Source: an uncultured Sutterellaceae bacterium
GTDB lineage: Bacteria; Pseudomonadota; Gammaproteobacteria; Burkholderiales; Burkholderiaceae_F
Direction of reading: 5' to 3'
Length of the DNA: 64,000 bases
Assembly: GCA_902797695.1 (NCBI GenBank)
Contig: CADBTW010000005.1
Span: 56,488 to 120,487 of the forward strand
Shown here piece by piece: positions 22,267-33,467 of the stretch. The translations under genes and the position numbers were made by a program. The notes below the pieces were generated by a model, which ran no database searches, was not told where the DNA came from, and saw only the letters and a program-made list of their open reading frames with translations. Position 1 is the first letter of the stretch. Every line of letters begins with the position of its first letter.

Positions 22267-23139
22267 CTATACGGGCGGCCCCTTCTTCACCCTCTGCGCG
22301 GAAGGGGCGCGCTTCTTCGCGTCAGGCGCAGCATTCGCCGCACCGTCGCGGGGCGACTGTGCCGCCGGAGCCGAAGCCGGGGCGACTGCGGAGCCTGGCC
22401 GGGGCATCGTCGCCGCGAACGCGTTCACATAACGAGCGTCGATCGAGGCGGGCGACCCGCCCATCATCCGCTCCACCTCGCCATAATGCGCGGCGACAAG
22501 GCCGAAGCGGCTCTGTATCGAGCTGTCGCGGGTGGTTCGCCCAAGTTCGACGCGTGTCTTCGGAACGGACTCTCCCTGAATCACCACGGACCACGAGCCG
22601 CGGTCCGTCACGCCGAGCGAAAGGATCTCGGTTCCCATGCCCTTCGCGATCGGGGAAAGCCGGGCATACATGGAGACCGCCTCGGCCGCCATCGTGTCGG
22701 GGCCGGAGAATGCGGGAAGACTTTGGGTAAGTTCCGGCGCCCCGGTGCCCTTCGCAGAAAAAACCTCCGCGCGGTCTGATATCAACCGGTCGCCGTTCCA
22801 GGTAGCGATCGCCCGGCGACGCGCGATTTCAACCCGGATCACGTCAGGCCACACGCGCTCAACCTTTGCCGACGCGACCCAGGGCATCTCCCCGGCTGCT
22901 TCCCTCAGCGGGTCTAGATCCGCGAAGAAATAATTTCCATCCAATCGCTCCCAAAGGGACTTCCTTAGGGAGTCCACGTCCGTGAAGGACGTGTCGCCGA
23001 TGATGTCGATCCGCTCGATGTTGAAGCGAGGGAGGTGCGTCACGTATCGGGCGCCAAGCCCGAGGAGCACGAAGAAGCAGCAGAGCGCGAGGAGCCCCGC
23101 TCCGCGCCTCAGCCTGTCCGTCGACCTCCTCGAGTCCAT
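22267..23139 (-). CDS. ftsQ: Cell division protein FtsQ
   Basis: FtsQ is a bitopic divisome protein that joins FtsL/FtsB. The ATG at 23139 (MDSRRSTDRLRRGAG), 17 bp after ddl and behind a GGGGGA ribosome site, gives 290 residues; a longer start would overlap ddl by 41 bp. One membrane helix (LLALCCFFVLLGLGARYV) precedes the POTRA domain (FNIERIDIIGD) and the FtsQ domain with WPDVIRVEI. The last 50 residues are Ala/Pro/Lys-rich and probably disordered. Confidence 0.94.
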   Translation of the reverse strand: MDSRRSTDRLRRGAGLLALCCFFVLLGLGARYVTHLPRFNIERIDIIGDTSFTDVDSLRKSLWERLDGNYFFADLDPLREAAGEMPWVASAKVERVWPDVIRVEIARRRAIATWNGDRLISDRAEVFSAKGTGAPELTQSLPAFSGPDTMAAEAVSMYARLSPIAKGMGTEILSLGVTDRGSWSVVIQGESVPKTRVELGRTTRDSSIQSRFGLVAAHYGEVERMMGGSPASIDARYVNAFAATMPRPGSAVAPASAPAAQSPRDGAANAAPDAKKRAPSAQRVKKGPPV

Positions 23140-23155
23140 CGGGCCGTCCCCCGTC

Positions 23156-24097
23156 CTACCGGTCAAGCCGCGCTTCAGCCGCGACCCGGAGGACAAGTTC
23201 CTCGTATGAGACGCCGATCGCGCGCGCCGCCATCGGAACGAGGGAATGCGGCGTCATTCCGGGGTTCGTGTTGATTTCAAGAAGATAGATGGTGCCGTCC
23301 GGCTCCATCATCGTGTCGATCCGGCCCCAGCCGCGGGCGCCGACGGCACGGTAGGCCTCGACCGCGAGGCGCTTCATCTCCTCGGTCTTCGCGTCGTCAA
23401 GCGGAGCGGGGCAGGCGTACTTCACCTCGTTCCCCTGGTACTTGTTCACGCTGTTGTAATCCCCGCCCGGCGCCATGATCTCAACCACCGGGAGTGCCTG
23501 CGTTCCGGCCCCTTCGCCGAGCAGGGCGCAGGTGAATTCCCTTCCGTGGATGCGCTGCTCGACGATCACGTCCGTCTCGACCTCCTGGGAACTCCGGATG
23601 GCCTCCGCGAGGGTTTCCGCCGTGGCGTCCTCGAGCTTCACAACTCCGAACGAGCTTCCGTCCTTGTTCGGCTTCACGACGAGGCTCGGGCCGAGTTCCG
23701 CGAGAAGTGCGGGAACTTCGGCCGCGTCCGTCACCACCCTGCCCTTCGGAACCGGCAACCCGATGCTTTCCCAAAGGGCACAGGTCGCCTGCTTGTCGAT
23801 CCCGATCGCGCTCGCGAGGACGCCGGATCCCGTATAGGGAACGCGAAGCCACTCGAGGACGCCCTGGATCGTGCCGTCCTCGCCGCCGACGCCGTGGAGC
23901 ATGTTGAAGACCCGGTCGAACCGGGCCGATTCGAGCTCGGCGAGCGACTGACGCCCCGGGTCGAAGCTCACCGCGTCGACTCCAGAAGACCTGAGGGCCG
24001 CGAGGACACCGCTTCCGCTGGAAAGGGAAACCTCCCGCTCGCTTGACCGCCCGCCCATCAGCACGGCGACACGGCCCAAATTCCTGGCATCACTCAT
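23156..24097 (-). CDS. ddl: D-alanine--D-alanine ligase
   Basis: Ddl makes the D-Ala-D-Ala dipeptide for MurF. This 313-residue ATP-grasp enzyme (DdlB size) shows [21 protein letters not shown]-like [15 protein letters not shown], and the metal/substrate region [21 protein letters not shown]. Its start overlaps the murC stop by 8 bp, so translation of the two is probably coupled. Confidence 0.97.
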   Translation of the reverse strand: MSDARNLGRVAVLMGGRSSEREVSLSSGSGVLAALRSSGVDAVSFDPGRQSLAELESARFDRVFNMLHGVGGEDGTIQGVLEWLRVPYTGSGVLASAIGIDKQATCALWESIGLPVPKGRVVTDAAEVPALLAELGPSLVVKPNKDGSSFGVVKLEDATAETLAEAIRSSQEVETDVIVEQRIHGREFTCALLGEGAGTQALPVVEIMAPGGDYNSVNKYQGNEVKYACPAPLDDAKTEEMKRLAVEAYRAVGARGWGRIDTMMEPDGTIYLLEINTNPGMTPHSLVPMAARAIGVSYEELVLRVAAEARLDR

Positions 24098-25514
24098 CTT
24101 TTCCCTCCCCCTTTGCGAGCGCCACCACCTTCTGCGGCACCCTTCCGATTGAACCCGCGCCCAGCGTGATCACGATGTCCCCGTCGCGGACGACTTTCAT
24201 GATCGCCTTCGGAACGTCGTCCACCCGGTCCTCGTAGAGAAGCCCCGGGCATCCGGCGAGACGCATCGCCCGGGCAAGCGCCCGCCCGTCCGCGCCGAAG
24301 ATCGGGGACTCTCCCGCCGGATAGACGTCCGTGAGGACCACGAACTGCGCGTCCCGCGTAAGCAGGTGCACGAAATCCTCGAAGCAGTCGCGGGTCCTCG
24401 TGTAGCGGTGGGGCTGGAAGGCCACCACGATCCTGCGGCCGGGGAACGCGCCGCGAGCCGCTGCGAGCGTCGCCTCCATTTCGTGGGGATGGTGCCCGTA
24501 GTCGTCGATCAGGTGGAAAGTACCGCCGCCGTTCTCTTCCGGGACCGGCAGGTCGCCATACTGGGCAAAGCGGCGGCCGACCCCGCGGAAAGTGAGCAGC
24601 CCGCGCTGGATCGCGTCGTCGGAAACGCCGACGAGCGTCGCGACAGCGATCGCACCAAGGGAATTCACGACGTTGTGGATTCCCGGAATGTTCAGCACCA
24701 CGGGGAGGGGCTCGTAGCCTGGCCGAAGCACGGTGTAGCGCATCTGGAGCCCGTCCGGCTTCACGTCCACGGCGCGGATGTCCGCTTCGGGAGAGAGCCC
24801 GTAGGAGATGACCCGCTTCGTGACCCTCGGCATGATGGAGCGCACGTTCTCGTCATCGCGGCAGAGCACGGCGACGCCGTAGAACGGCAGCCGCTCGATG
24901 AACATCACGAAGGCCTGCTTCAGGCGTTCGAAATCCTGTCCGTAAGTGTCCATGTGGTCGTGGTCGATGTTCGTCACGATCGAAAGGACAGGGGAAAGGT
25001 TGAGGAAGGAGGCGTCCGACTCGTCAGCCTCAGCGACGAGGTATTCGCCCGTGCCGAGCCTCGCGTTCGTCCCCGCCTGCATCAGCTTGCCGCCGATCAC
25101 GAAGGTCGGATCGAGCCCTCCCGCCGTGAGGAGCGCGGTGGTGAGGGAGGTCGTAGTCGTCTTCCCGTGCGCGCCGGCGACCGCGATGCCCTTCCGAAGC
25201 CTCATCAGCTCGGCAAGCATCACCGCCCGGGGAACGACCGGAATGTGTTCCGCGCGGGCTTCCGCCACTTCGGGATTCCCTTCATGAATGGCGGAGGAAA
25301 CCACGACGGCATCGGCTCCCTTCACGTGGGAGGCGTCGTGCCCGACCCAGATCGTCGCCCCCATCTCCCTCAGGTGCCGGGTCGTGTCGCCGTCTGCGAT
25401 GTCGGAACCGGTCACGTGATAGCCGAGGTTCAGCATCACTTCGGCGATTCCGCTCATGCCGACGCCGCCGATTCCTACAAAATGAACATTCTTAACAACG
25501 AACTTCAACGCCAT
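24090..25514 (-). CDS. murC: UDP-N-acetylmuramate--L-alanine ligase
   Basis: MurC adds L-Ala to UDP-MurNAc. The 474-residue protein has the Rossmann start ([17 protein letters not shown]), the ATP loop [20 protein letters not shown] and the C-terminal domain with DDYGHHPHE and FQPHRYTRT. Its ATG overlaps the murG stop by one base (TGATG). It sits in the conserved murG-murC-ddl order. Confidence 0.98.
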   Translation of the reverse strand: MALKFVVKNVHFVGIGGVGMSGIAEVMLNLGYHVTGSDIADGDTTRHLREMGATIWVGHDASHVKGADAVVVSSAIHEGNPEVAEARAEHIPVVPRAVMLAELMRLRKGIAVAGAHGKTTTTSLTTALLTAGGLDPTFVIGGKLMQAGTNARLGTGEYLVAEADESDASFLNLSPVLSIVTNIDHDHMDTYGQDFERLKQAFVMFIERLPFYGVAVLCRDDENVRSIMPRVTKRVISYGLSPEADIRAVDVKPDGLQMRYTVLRPGYEPLPVVLNIPGIHNVVNSLGAIAVATLVGVSDDAIQRGLLTFRGVGRRFAQYGDLPVPEENGGGTFHLIDDYGHHPHEMEATLAAARGAFPGRRIVVAFQPHRYTRTRDCFEDFVHLLTRDAQFVVLTDVYPAGESPIFGADGRALARAMRLAGCPGLLYEDRVDDVPKAIMKVVRDGDIVITLGAGSIGRVPQKVVALAKGEGKDE

Positions 25515-26623
25515 CAGAGCACCTTAAAAGTAGAGTCCGCCCGGGACTCGATCATGTCAGCCACGGCAGAGGCCGCGTTGGTGTGGGAGAGCCTGCGGGC
25601 CGCTTCCGCCATCGAGAGCAGCTTCTGCCGGTCGAGCGAAGAGAGTTCCTTCGCGAGCGCCTCGGGCGTGAGCGCGTCCTGCCTGAGGCATCGCCCCGCC
25701 CCGTGCTCCTCGAGGAAAAGCGCGTTCCGAAGCTGGTGCGAAGTCGTCTTCACGACAAGCGGCACGAGGAAGGCGGCAACGCCCGCCGAGCAGATTTCGG
25801 AAACGCTAGTCGCGCCCGCGCGGCAGACCACGAGGTCCGACCACGCATAGGCACGCGCCATGTCCTCGATGAAGGGCTGGACGTTCGCCTCGACTCCCGC
25901 CGCGGCGTAAAGCCCCTTAACTTCTTCGACCGCCTTGAAGCCACACTGATGGATTATCTCAGGTCTGGATTCCGGAGGGAGCAGGGCAATCGCCTTGGGA
26001 AGGAGGTGATTCAGGAACCGTGCGCCGAGCGACCCGCCGAAGACGAGCAGGTGGAGCCTGCCGCCGCGGCCGGCGAAGCGCTCCGAAGGCGCGGGAACCG
26101 CCGTGATTTCCTCGCGGACCGGGTTCCCCGTGACAACGGCCTTCGCGCCGCCGCGCTCGGCCGCCTCGCCCTCGAACCCGCAGGCGAGCGCGTCGACGAA
26201 CGGCAGGACGAGCCGCACGGAGAGAAGGCTCGCGGCGTCGCAGTTCATGACGACCGCCGGAATCCCGAGGGACTTCGCGGCGAGCGCGCTGGGAACGGCG
26301 ACGTAGCCGCCGGTCGAGAAAAATGCCGTCGCGCGGCGATCCGAAAGGATCCGCTTCGAGGCGGGAAACGCCCGCAGCAGCTTCACGACGCCTGAGGCCG
26401 CTCCCGCGGCCCCATGCCCCCGGACACCGGAAAAATCAACCGCGTCGAAGGGAATGCCCCGCTTCGAGACGAGCATCTTCTCCATGCCGGTCTCGGTGCC
26501 GAGCCATGACACTTCCCAGCCACGGGAGGCCATTTCCTGCGCCACGGCGAGGCCGGGCATCACGTGCCCTCCCGTTCCGGCGGCTGCAATTACCAGATGT
26601 TTCTCTGATTTCATCGTCTGCAT
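25514..26623 (-). CDS. murG: UDP-GlcNAc:lipid I N-acetylglucosaminyltransferase MurG
   Basis: MurG converts lipid I to lipid II on the inner face of the membrane. The 369-residue GT-B enzyme has the N-terminal glycine loop [16 protein letters not shown], a second G-loop [11 protein letters not shown] and a UDP-GlcNAc site around [11 protein letters not shown]. An alternative start MKSEKHL is at 26614. ftsW lies 56 bp upstream. The stop overlaps the murC start. Confidence 0.97.
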   Translation of the reverse strand: MQTMKSEKHLVIAAAGTGGHVMPGLAVAQEMASRGWEVSWLGTETGMEKMLVSKRGIPFDAVDFSGVRGHGAAGAASGVVKLLRAFPASKRILSDRRATAFFSTGGYVAVPSALAAKSLGIPAVVMNCDAASLLSVRLVLPFVDALACGFEGEAAERGGAKAVVTGNPVREEITAVPAPSERFAGRGGRLHLLVFGGSLGARFLNHLLPKAIALLPPESRPEIIHQCGFKAVEEVKGLYAAAGVEANVQPFIEDMARAYAWSDLVVCRAGATSVSEICSAGVAAFLVPLVVKTTSHQLRNALFLEEHGAGRCLRQDALTPEALAKELSSLDRQKLLSMAEAARRLSHTNAASAVADMIESRADSTFKVL

Positions 26624-26679
26624 GTTCCTCAGTCCGCAGTGCGAGGGGGAGCCCCCGCCGCTCCGCCAGGCGCCCTTCC

Positions 26680-27933
26680 CTAGATCGACCCGCCGTGCAT
26701 CTGGACGCGGTTCTCATGATCCACGCGAAGAAGCACCGCGATGCCGCAGAGCGTCGCGAGAAGCGCCGAGCCGCCGTAGCTCATCAGGGGAAGCGTGAGG
26801 CCCTTCGTCGGCAGCAGCCCGGTGGCGACGCCGACGTTGATGCAGACCTGGACACCGATCCAGATCCCGATCCCCTGGGCCACGAGCCCGGAAAAAATGT
26901 TGTCCATCTTAACCGCTATGCGGCCGATTTCAAATGCGCTCCGGATCAGCCTGTAGTAAAGGAGCAGGACGAGCACGACGCCGACGAATCCGAGCTCCTC
27001 GCCCACCACCGCGAAGATGAAGTCCGTGTGCGCCTCGGGCAGGTAGTTCAGCTTTTCAACCGATCCGCCGAGCCCGGTGCCGAAGATCGCGCCGCGTCCG
27101 AAGGCGATGAGGGAGTGGGAGAGCTGGTAGGCCTTCCCGAGCACGTTCTCCTCGCTCCAGGGATCCATGTACGCGACGACGCGCCCGACGCGCCAGGGGG
27201 TCGCCATGATGAGCGCGGCCGCCGCGGCAATCACGATCGCGATCACGCCTCCGAAGATCCTGAGATCGAGCCCCCCGAGGAAAAGGATTCCCATCGTGAT
27301 CGCGATCACGACAACCGTCGCCCCGAGGTCAGGCTGCACGACGAGGAGCCCCGCGACCGTCGCCATCGCGAGCGCCATCGGCAGGAACCCCTTCCTGAGG
27401 GAGTGCATGTAGTCCTGCCGACGCACGGTGAAGTAGGAGGCGAAGATCACCGCGGCGAATTTCGTCACTTCCGAGACCTGAAGGTTCATGAACGGCATCC
27501 GGATCCAGCGCCTCGAGCCGTTCACGCTGGTTCCCACGCCAGGGATCAGAACCGCGACAAGAAGCAGCACGGCAAAGATCCCGATCGGCACCGCAAGGCG
27601 CTTCCATATCCTCATCGGAATGTGGTAGATCCCGTAGGCCGCAACGAGCGACACGACGAGCGAAATCAGGTGGCGGATGAGAAAGTACGTGGACGTCGTG
27701 CCGTATTTCGGCGAGTCGCCGAGCGACACCGAGGCCGAGTAGACCATTACGGTTCCGATTCCGATGAGCAGGCTCACCGTTGCGATCACCACCCAGTCGA
27801 AGTCGAGGGCGGTGCTGTGGTAGCCGAGGTTCGTCGCCGGCCCCTGCATCTCGCCCGGGTACACCGCCTCGACCGTGAGCTTGTCAGAACCCTTCCCGCC
27901 TCGCCTGAAGCGGGACCGCAGCTTCTCTAGCAC
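26680..27933 (-). CDS. ftsW: Peptidoglycan glycosyltransferase FtsW
   Basis: FtsW is the SEDS-family septal peptidoglycan polymerase, working with FtsI. The 417-residue membrane protein has about ten helices and the SEDS signatures around PDLGATVV, EAHTDFIFAVVGEELGF and LPLMSYGGSALLATL. The start is GTG, overlapping the murD stop by 7 bp, behind a GGAGG site. The soluble N-terminal stretch of about 45 residues is longer than minimal. Confidence 0.97.
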   Translation of the reverse strand: MLEKLRSRFRRGGKGSDKLTVEAVYPGEMQGPATNLGYHSTALDFDWVVIATVSLLIGIGTVMVYSASVSLGDSPKYGTTSTYFLIRHLISLVVSLVAAYGIYHIPMRIWKRLAVPIGIFAVLLLVAVLIPGVGTSVNGSRRWIRMPFMNLQVSEVTKFAAVIFASYFTVRRQDYMHSLRKGFLPMALAMATVAGLLVVQPDLGATVVVIAITMGILFLGGLDLRIFGGVIAIVIAAAAALIMATPWRVGRVVAYMDPWSEENVLGKAYQLSHSLIAFGRGAIFGTGLGGSVEKLNYLPEAHTDFIFAVVGEELGFVGVVLVLLLYYRLIRSAFEIGRIAVKMDNIFSGLVAQGIGIWIGVQVCINVGVATGLLPTKGLTLPLMSYGGSALLATLCGIAVLLRVDHENRVQMHGGSI

Positions 27934-29354
27934 GGCGAACCAGCCTCCGCAGCGATCTTCGCGGCTTCAGCCCGGAAGGCTTCGGCGCGCTTCACGTAGT
28001 TCGGGAACATGTCCCAGCTCGCGCAGGCGGGCGAGAGAAGCACCGCGTCGCCCTCCTTCGCCATCGCGAAGGCCTTGCGGGTCGCCTCTTCAAGTGTGCT
28101 CGCGTGCTCGATCGTGATCCCAGTGCCGGATATCGCGCGCCCGATCAGCCCTCCGTCGCGTCCGAAGAGCACCGCGCCCTTCGCGTATGCCTTGATGGCG
28201 GGGGCGAGGGGAGCGAAGTTCTGGCCCTTGCCGTCGCCTCCAAGGATCACGACAAGCTTCTGCCCCGCGCTTCCGAGCCCCTTCAGGCCCGCCTCGGTCG
28301 CGCCGACGTCGGTTCCCTTCGAGTCGTCGATGAAGTCCACGCCACGGACCTTCATGACGAACTGCGTGCGGTGCGGCTCGCCCTCGTAGGAGGCGAGCGC
28401 CTCGAGGGACTTCCCCTCCGGGGCCCCGACCGCGCCCGCGAGGGCGAGGCTCGTGAGTGCGTTCATCGCATTGTGGATTCCGCGAATCCGGAGCGCTGCG
28501 GCCGGCATGAGGAGCCGGTCCGGATTTCCTTCCGCGCCCGAAGCCGCGAGCCAGGAAACGCCGTCGGACTCCTCAAGTCCCCATTCGCCCGGCTTCCCGG
28601 GCTTGTCCGGGCCGAACGTCTCGACGCGTTCCCCCGGGAGCGCGCTCCCGAGCGAGAGCGGATCCTCGCGGTTGAGGATCGCGACCGTTCCGGGCTTCAG
28701 GATCCTCCGTTTCGCGGCGAGGTAACGCTCAAAGCTTCCGTGCCAGTCGATGTGGTCCTCGGTGACGTTCGTAATCGTCGCGGCGTCGCAGCAGAGGCTC
28801 TCCGTCGTCTCAAGCTGGAAGCTCGAGAGCTCGAGGACCCAGACATCGGGAAGCGTCCCCTCCGCCTCGTGCCGCATCAGTTCCCGAATCGCGTTCGGGC
28901 CGATGTTCCCGGCTGCGACCGCCGACAGTCCCCCGGAGTTCAGCATCCGGGTGGTGAGGGACGTGGTCGTCGTCTTCCCGTTCGTTCCGGTGACGCCGAT
29001 CACCTTCGGGCTGTAGCCCCGCTCAGCCTTCAGACGCGCGAGTTCCCGGGCGAAAAGCTCGATCTCGCCAACCACCTCGATTCCGCGGCGCCGGGCTTCG
29101 GAAACGACAGGAGCCGCGGCAGAATGCTCCGGGGAGAGCCCGGGGGAAATCACGACGATTCCGGCTCCTTCAAGCGCGCCGGGATCCATTCCGCAGGAGA
29201 ACCTCGCTCCGGGAAATTCCTTCAGCTTCCCAAGAAGCGGCGGCTCGGGACGCGTGTCGAGGGCGAGCACGCTCCAGCCGCGCGAAACCAGATATTCGGC
29301 CGCGGCGCAGCCGGAAGCCCCAAGCCCCAGAACCAGACCCCGTTTTGCTTCCAT
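27927..29354 (-). CDS. murD: UDP-N-acetylmuramoylalanine--D-glutamate ligase
   Basis: MurD adds D-Glu. The 475-residue protein starts with GLVLGLGASGCAAAEYL, has the ATP loop [27 protein letters not shown] and the C-terminal HRTQF-like and DDSKGTDVGAT segments. It lies 22 bp after mraY and overlaps ftsW. Confidence 0.98.
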   Translation of the reverse strand: MEAKRGLVLGLGASGCAAAEYLVSRGWSVLALDTRPEPPLLGKLKEFPGARFSCGMDPGALEGAGIVVISPGLSPEHSAAAPVVSEARRRGIEVVGEIELFARELARLKAERGYSPKVIGVTGTNGKTTTTSLTTRMLNSGGLSAVAAGNIGPNAIRELMRHEAEGTLPDVWVLELSSFQLETTESLCCDAATITNVTEDHIDWHGSFERYLAAKRRILKPGTVAILNREDPLSLGSALPGERVETFGPDKPGKPGEWGLEESDGVSWLAASGAEGNPDRLLMPAAALRIRGIHNAMNALTSLALAGAVGAPEGKSLEALASYEGEPHRTQFVMKVRGVDFIDDSKGTDVGATEAGLKGLGSAGQKLVVILGGDGKGQNFAPLAPAIKAYAKGAVLFGRDGGLIGRAISGTGITIEHASTLEEATRKAFAMAKEGDAVLLSPACASWDMFPNYVKRAEAFRAEAAKIAAEAGSPC

Positions 29355-29376
29355 TTTTCCTTCCTCCTCCGCGTTC

Positions 29377-30531
29377 CTAGCGGATCTTCAGCGTGGAAAG
29401 GCCGATCAGTACGAGGATCATCGTAATGATCCAGAAACGCGTCACCACCTGGGTTTCGCTCCAGCCCTTCAGCTCGAAATGATGATGGATGGGCGCCATG
29501 AGGAAGACGCGCTTCCCGTGGGTCCACTTGAAGTACGTGGTTTGGATCATGACGGAAAGCGTCTCGACGACGAAGATCCCGCCCATGATCGCAAGGACAA
29601 GCTCCTGGCGGACAATGACGGCGATGCAGCCGAGGACGCCCCCGAGGGCAAGGGCTCCGACGTCGCCCATGAAGACCTCGGCCGGATGGCAGTTGAACCA
29701 GAGGAAAGCGAGGCCCGCTCCCGCGAGCGCCCCGCAGAAGACCGCGAGTTCCCCCGCCCCGGGAATGTAGTGGAAAAGGAGGTAGTTCGCGTAATCCGGA
29801 CGGCCGACCGCATAGGCGAAGATCCCGAGCGCGCTCCCGACCATCACGCAGGGCAGGACCGCGAGCCCGTCAAGCCCGTCCGTGAGGTTCACCGCGTTGC
29901 TCGTCCCGACGAGGACGAAGTAGGTGAGGACGATGAATCCGGCCATCCCGAACGGGAAGGAAACCTGCTTGAAGAACGGGACGGTGAGGTCAAGCTTCAC
30001 GCTCGATGGCAGCGAGAACCCGGAGCGGATCCACTCCCAGATGTAGGTGAAGGTCGAAGTGTCGCCCGGAGCCTGGATCGCAAAGGCGAGGTACACAGCG
30101 GCGAGGATCCCGATCCCGGACTGCCAGGCGTACTTTTCCTTCGCGCTCATCCCGTGCGGGTCGTGGTACACGACCTTGCGGTAGTCGTCCGCCCAGCCGA
30201 CCCAGCCGTAGCCCGCCATGACGATGAGGACGATCCAGATGTAGCGGTTTGAGAGATCGACCCAGAGCAGCGTCGAGAGCGCGATCGAGGCAAGGATCAG
30301 GATTCCGCCCATCGTCGGCGTCCCGTCCTTCTTCAGGTGGGTCTTCGGCCCGTCAGTGCGAACGGCCTGGCCCACGTGGAGCTTCCTCAGCTCGCGGATT
30401 GTCCAAGGTCCGGCCGCAAGCCCGATCGCGAGGGACGTGAGGGCCGCGAGCACCACGCGCAGCGACAGATAGTCGAAGACCGAAAAAGCCCTCACGGATT
30501 CCGAGAGCCAGTGGAAAAAAGACAGCAGCAT
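29377..30531 (-). CDS. mraY: Phospho-N-acetylmuramoyl-pentapeptide transferase MraY
   Basis: MraY transfers phospho-MurNAc-pentapeptide to undecaprenyl phosphate, giving lipid I. The 384-residue, roughly ten-helix protein has the catalytic Asp region WADDYRK, the [13 protein letters not shown] loop and the [15 protein letters not shown] segment. It lies 34 bp after murF, in the normal murF-mraY-murD order. Confidence 0.98.
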   Translation of the reverse strand: MLLSFFHWLSESVRAFSVFDYLSLRVVLAALTSLAIGLAAGPWTIRELRKLHVGQAVRTDGPKTHLKKDGTPTMGGILILASIALSTLLWVDLSNRYIWIVLIVMAGYGWVGWADDYRKVVYHDPHGMSAKEKYAWQSGIGILAAVYLAFAIQAPGDTSTFTYIWEWIRSGFSLPSSVKLDLTVPFFKQVSFPFGMAGFIVLTYFVLVGTSNAVNLTDGLDGLAVLPCVMVGSALGIFAYAVGRPDYANYLLFHYIPGAGELAVFCGALAGAGLAFLWFNCHPAEVFMGDVGALALGGVLGCIAVIVRQELVLAIMGGIFVVETLSVMIQTTYFKWTHGKRVFLMAPIHHHFELKGWSETQVVTRFWIITMILVLIGLSTLKIR

Positions 30532-30565
30532 GTTTTCTTGAGGATTTCTAAACCGCAGAGGGCAG

Positions 30566-31939
30566 TCAGGCTTCGAGTAGCGCCTTCACCACCATGTCGA
30601 AATGCATGAAGTTCGACGCCTTAACGAGGATCGTCCCGCCCTTCATCGCGCGAGCGGCTTCCTTCGCCTCGGCGCAAAGCCGCTCAAGCGTATCAAAGTG
30701 CCTTGCGCCGGCACCGAAGGCGCGGCACGTATTTTCCATGAGGCCGCCGCAGGCGAGAAGGGCGTCGATTCCCTTCTCGCGGGCGTAAAGCCCGACCTCC
30801 GCGTGATACTCCGGTCCCTTCGCGCCGACTTCGCCCATGTCGCCCGCGATGAGGAGCCGGGGGCCATCGCTCGCGGCGAGCACGTCGATTCCGGCGCGCA
30901 TCGAATCCGGATTCGCGTTGTAGGTGTCGTCGATCAGGAGAAGCCCTGGCCTGAGCTCGTGCCGGACCCCGCGCCGCGCGACCGGCTCGAAGTCCTGGAG
31001 CCCGCGGACGACCGCCTCAAGGGGCAGGCCTGCCGCGATGGCCGCGGCAGCGGCGGCAAGCGCGTTGTGGCCGTTGTGGGCTCCCGCGATGCCAAGGCGG
31101 ACCATGGCGCTCCCTGCCGGGGTGTCCATCCGGACCTCCGTCGTGGAACCGAGGGAAAGGACCTCGGCGGTGAGGTCCGCGCGAACACCCGGTCGGGTCG
31201 CGTAGGTGAGGACACGGCGACTCCCTGCCGCCTTCCTCCAGATCCCCGCGCAGGCGTCGTCCGCCGGGAACACGGCGGCGCCCCCTTCAGGCAGCGCTCG
31301 GATCGAGTCGGCATTCTCCTCCGCGGTCGCCTCCACGCTCGGCAGGAACTCCTGATGCTCGCGCTGCGCGTTCGTGATCACGGCGACCGTCGGCTGGATC
31401 ATCGCGGCGAGCTCCTTCATCTCGCCCCGGTGGCTCATGCCGGACTCGACCACCGCCGCGCGGTGCCCGGCCCTCAGCCTCCAGAGCGTGATCGGAACGC
31501 CGACGCTGTTATTGAAGTTGCCCCTCGTCGCGAGGAAACCGTCTTCGCCGTAAGCCGCGCGGAGGATGCTCGCTGTCATCTGCGTCGTGGTGGTCTTCCC
31601 GTTGCTTCCCGAAACCGAGATCACGGGGATCGGAAAACGGCGCCGCCAGGCGGCGGCCGACTCGCAGAAGGCACGTCCCGTGTCCGGGACAATGATCTGC
31701 GCCACCCCGGGGCAGTCGATCCGGCGCGAAACGAGGACGGCCGACGCGCCGTTCGCGACAGCGTCGGGCGCAAAGTCCGTGCCATCGAACCGTTCGCCCT
31801 TCAGCCCGACGAAAAGGCTTCCGGGGGCTGCCTTCCTCGCGTCCGTGCAGACTTCAGTGATCCCCGTTGAGGGGCTGCCAACGAGTTCCGAGCCGGAAAC
31901 GGCCCCGGCCACCCAGCCGGCTGTCGTGATCGCTTCCAT
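30566..31939 (-). CDS. murF: UDP-MurNAc-tripeptide D-alanyl-D-alanine ligase
   Basis: MurF completes the pentapeptide by adding D-Ala-D-Ala from Ddl. The 457-residue protein has the ATP loop [26 protein letters not shown] and a [14 protein letters not shown] segment typical of MurF. It starts 4 bp after murE, an arrangement that suggests coupled translation. Confidence 0.97.
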   Translation of the reverse strand: MEAITTAGWVAGAVSGSELVGSPSTGITEVCTDARKAAPGSLFVGLKGERFDGTDFAPDAVANGASAVLVSRRIDCPGVAQIIVPDTGRAFCESAAAWRRRFPIPVISVSGSNGKTTTTQMTASILRAAYGEDGFLATRGNFNNSVGVPITLWRLRAGHRAAVVESGMSHRGEMKELAAMIQPTVAVITNAQREHQEFLPSVEATAEENADSIRALPEGGAAVFPADDACAGIWRKAAGSRRVLTYATRPGVRADLTAEVLSLGSTTEVRMDTPAGSAMVRLGIAGAHNGHNALAAAAAAIAAGLPLEAVVRGLQDFEPVARRGVRHELRPGLLLIDDTYNANPDSMRAGIDVLAASDGPRLLIAGDMGEVGAKGPEYHAEVGLYAREKGIDALLACGGLMENTCRAFGAGARHFDTLERLCAEAKEAARAMKGGTILVKASNFMHFDMVVKALLEA

Positions 31940-31943
31940 CGTC

Positions 31944-33452
31944 CTAGTTCTCCTTTCCTTCGTGTTCCCTTCTCGCCGCGAGCGCCTTCCTCACCTCCTC
32001 GGCGTCCGAGAAATGGTGCTTCACGCCGCGAATCTCCTGATAATCCTCATGGCCCTTCCCGGCGACGAGGATAACGTCCTCGGGAGCCGCCTCCCTGAAC
32101 GACTCGAGGATCGCCTCGCGCCGGTCGACGATGACGCGGGGATCGTGCGCCCCGGCTGCCACCGCCCTCGCGATCAGCTCCGGATCCTCGAACCTCGGGT
32201 TGTCGCTTGTCACGATGAGCGTGTCCGCGTATTTCTCGGCCACGGCCCCCATGATCGGGCGCTTTCCGGCATCGCGGTTCCCGCCCGCGCCCACCAGCGC
32301 CCAAAGCTTCCCGCCGCGGGCTTCCGCGACAGGCCTGAGCGTCGTGAGCGCCTTTTCAATGGCGTCCGGCGTGTGGCAGTAGTCGACCACCCCCATCGGA
32401 GCGCCGGGCTCGGTCACGAGCTGGAGCCTTCCCGGAGGCGGCGCAAGGCGCTCTGCGGCAGGCACCACGCGCTCGAGGGGTTCCCCGGAAGCGAGCAGCA
32501 TGCCGATCGCGCCGATCATGTTGTCGACATTGAAGAGCCCGAGCACCCCGGCCTTCACAGGCGTCACCCGCCCGTCCCAGCAGAGGTCGAAGGCGATGCC
32601 CTTCGCGCCGATCTGCACGTTCCGCGCCTCGAGCAGCTCGCACCCCGCGGGGGCCCGGGCGCCGAGCGCGGTTGCGGCGATCACCCGCACGCCGGCCTTC
32701 AGGGCCGTTTCGCACATGCGCGGTCCCGCGGGGTCGTCGATGTTCACCACGGCGTTCCGGAGCCCCTCCCAGCGGAAGAGGATCGCCTTCGCGGCCTCGT
32801 AGGCCTCCATCGTCTTGTGATAGTCGAGGTGATCGCGTGTGAGGTTCGTGAACAGCGCGTTCCGGATCACGGTTCCGTCCAGCCGTCCCTGCTCGAGCCC
32901 GATCGAACTCGCCTCGATCGAAAAGGCCTCCGCTCCGTCCGCCCGGATTTCCCGAAGGAGGGTCTGCAGCGTCACGGGATCCGGCGTCGTCATGGAAACG
33001 CCGGTGTAGGCGCGGCCCCTGAAGGTGCAGCCGATCGTTCCGAGGACGCCGCAGGGCTTCCCGAGGGTGGTGAGAAGGGATGCCATCCACTGGCTCGTCG
33101 TGGTCTTGCCGTTCGTTCCAGTGACGGCAAACCCCTCCATTTCAGAGGAGGGGGAGCCGTAGAAGCCGGACGCGAACCGGCCGAGGTTCCGGGCGAGGCC
33201 CGACACCTCGAGCGCCGGGACACCCTCCGGGATCTCGGCCCGCTCGCCGGCCTTCAGTTCCTCGAGGAGCACTGCCGATGCCCCGTTCTTCACCGCCGCC
33301 GCAATGTAGCTCCGGCCGTCGGACCTGAAGCCCGGGACAGCGACGAAAACATCCCCTTTTTCCACTCGGCGGGAATCAAGCCGAAGCACCGCTCCGCGCG
33401 GAGCGGCCTCCCCGGCCCACGCGAGGGCCGAGTCGAAGCTTGCTGCTGACAT
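31944..33452 (-). CDS. murE: UDP-MurNAc-L-Ala-D-Glu--meso-diaminopimelate ligase MurE
   Basis: MurE adds the third residue of the stem peptide. The motif SDNPRFEDPE is the DNPR signature of enzymes that use meso-diaminopimelate rather than lysine, in line with a Gram-negative wall. The ATP loop VTGTNGKTTTSQW is present. The ATG at 33452 (MSAASFDSALAW, 502 residues) follows the ftsI stop by 15 bp; a GTG at 33464 is possible too. Confidence 0.96.
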   Translation of the reverse strand: MSAASFDSALAWAGEAAPRGAVLRLDSRRVEKGDVFVAVPGFRSDGRSYIAAAVKNGASAVLLEELKAGERAEIPEGVPALEVSGLARNLGRFASGFYGSPSSEMEGFAVTGTNGKTTTSQWMASLLTTLGKPCGVLGTIGCTFRGRAYTGVSMTTPDPVTLQTLLREIRADGAEAFSIEASSIGLEQGRLDGTVIRNALFTNLTRDHLDYHKTMEAYEAAKAILFRWEGLRNAVVNIDDPAGPRMCETALKAGVRVIAATALGARAPAGCELLEARNVQIGAKGIAFDLCWDGRVTPVKAGVLGLFNVDNMIGAIGMLLASGEPLERVVPAAERLAPPPGRLQLVTEPGAPMGVVDYCHTPDAIEKALTTLRPVAEARGGKLWALVGAGGNRDAGKRPIMGAVAEKYADTLIVTSDNPRFEDPELIARAVAAGAHDPRVIVDRREAILESFREAAPEDVILVAGKGHEDYQEIRGVKHHFSDAEEVRKALAARREHEGKEN

Positions 33453-33467
33453 GTCTTGAAGCACCTT

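Noticed and set aside
19415-22432. A very long open frame (1005 codons) on the plus strand
   Set aside because: It is antisense to ftsZ, ftsA and part of ftsQ. In high-GC DNA the complementary frame of a real gene often stays open; the product is rich in Arg, His and Val and matches nothing.
30602-31870. A 422-codon open frame opposite murF
   Set aside because: Shadow of murF, with composition typical of antisense frames.
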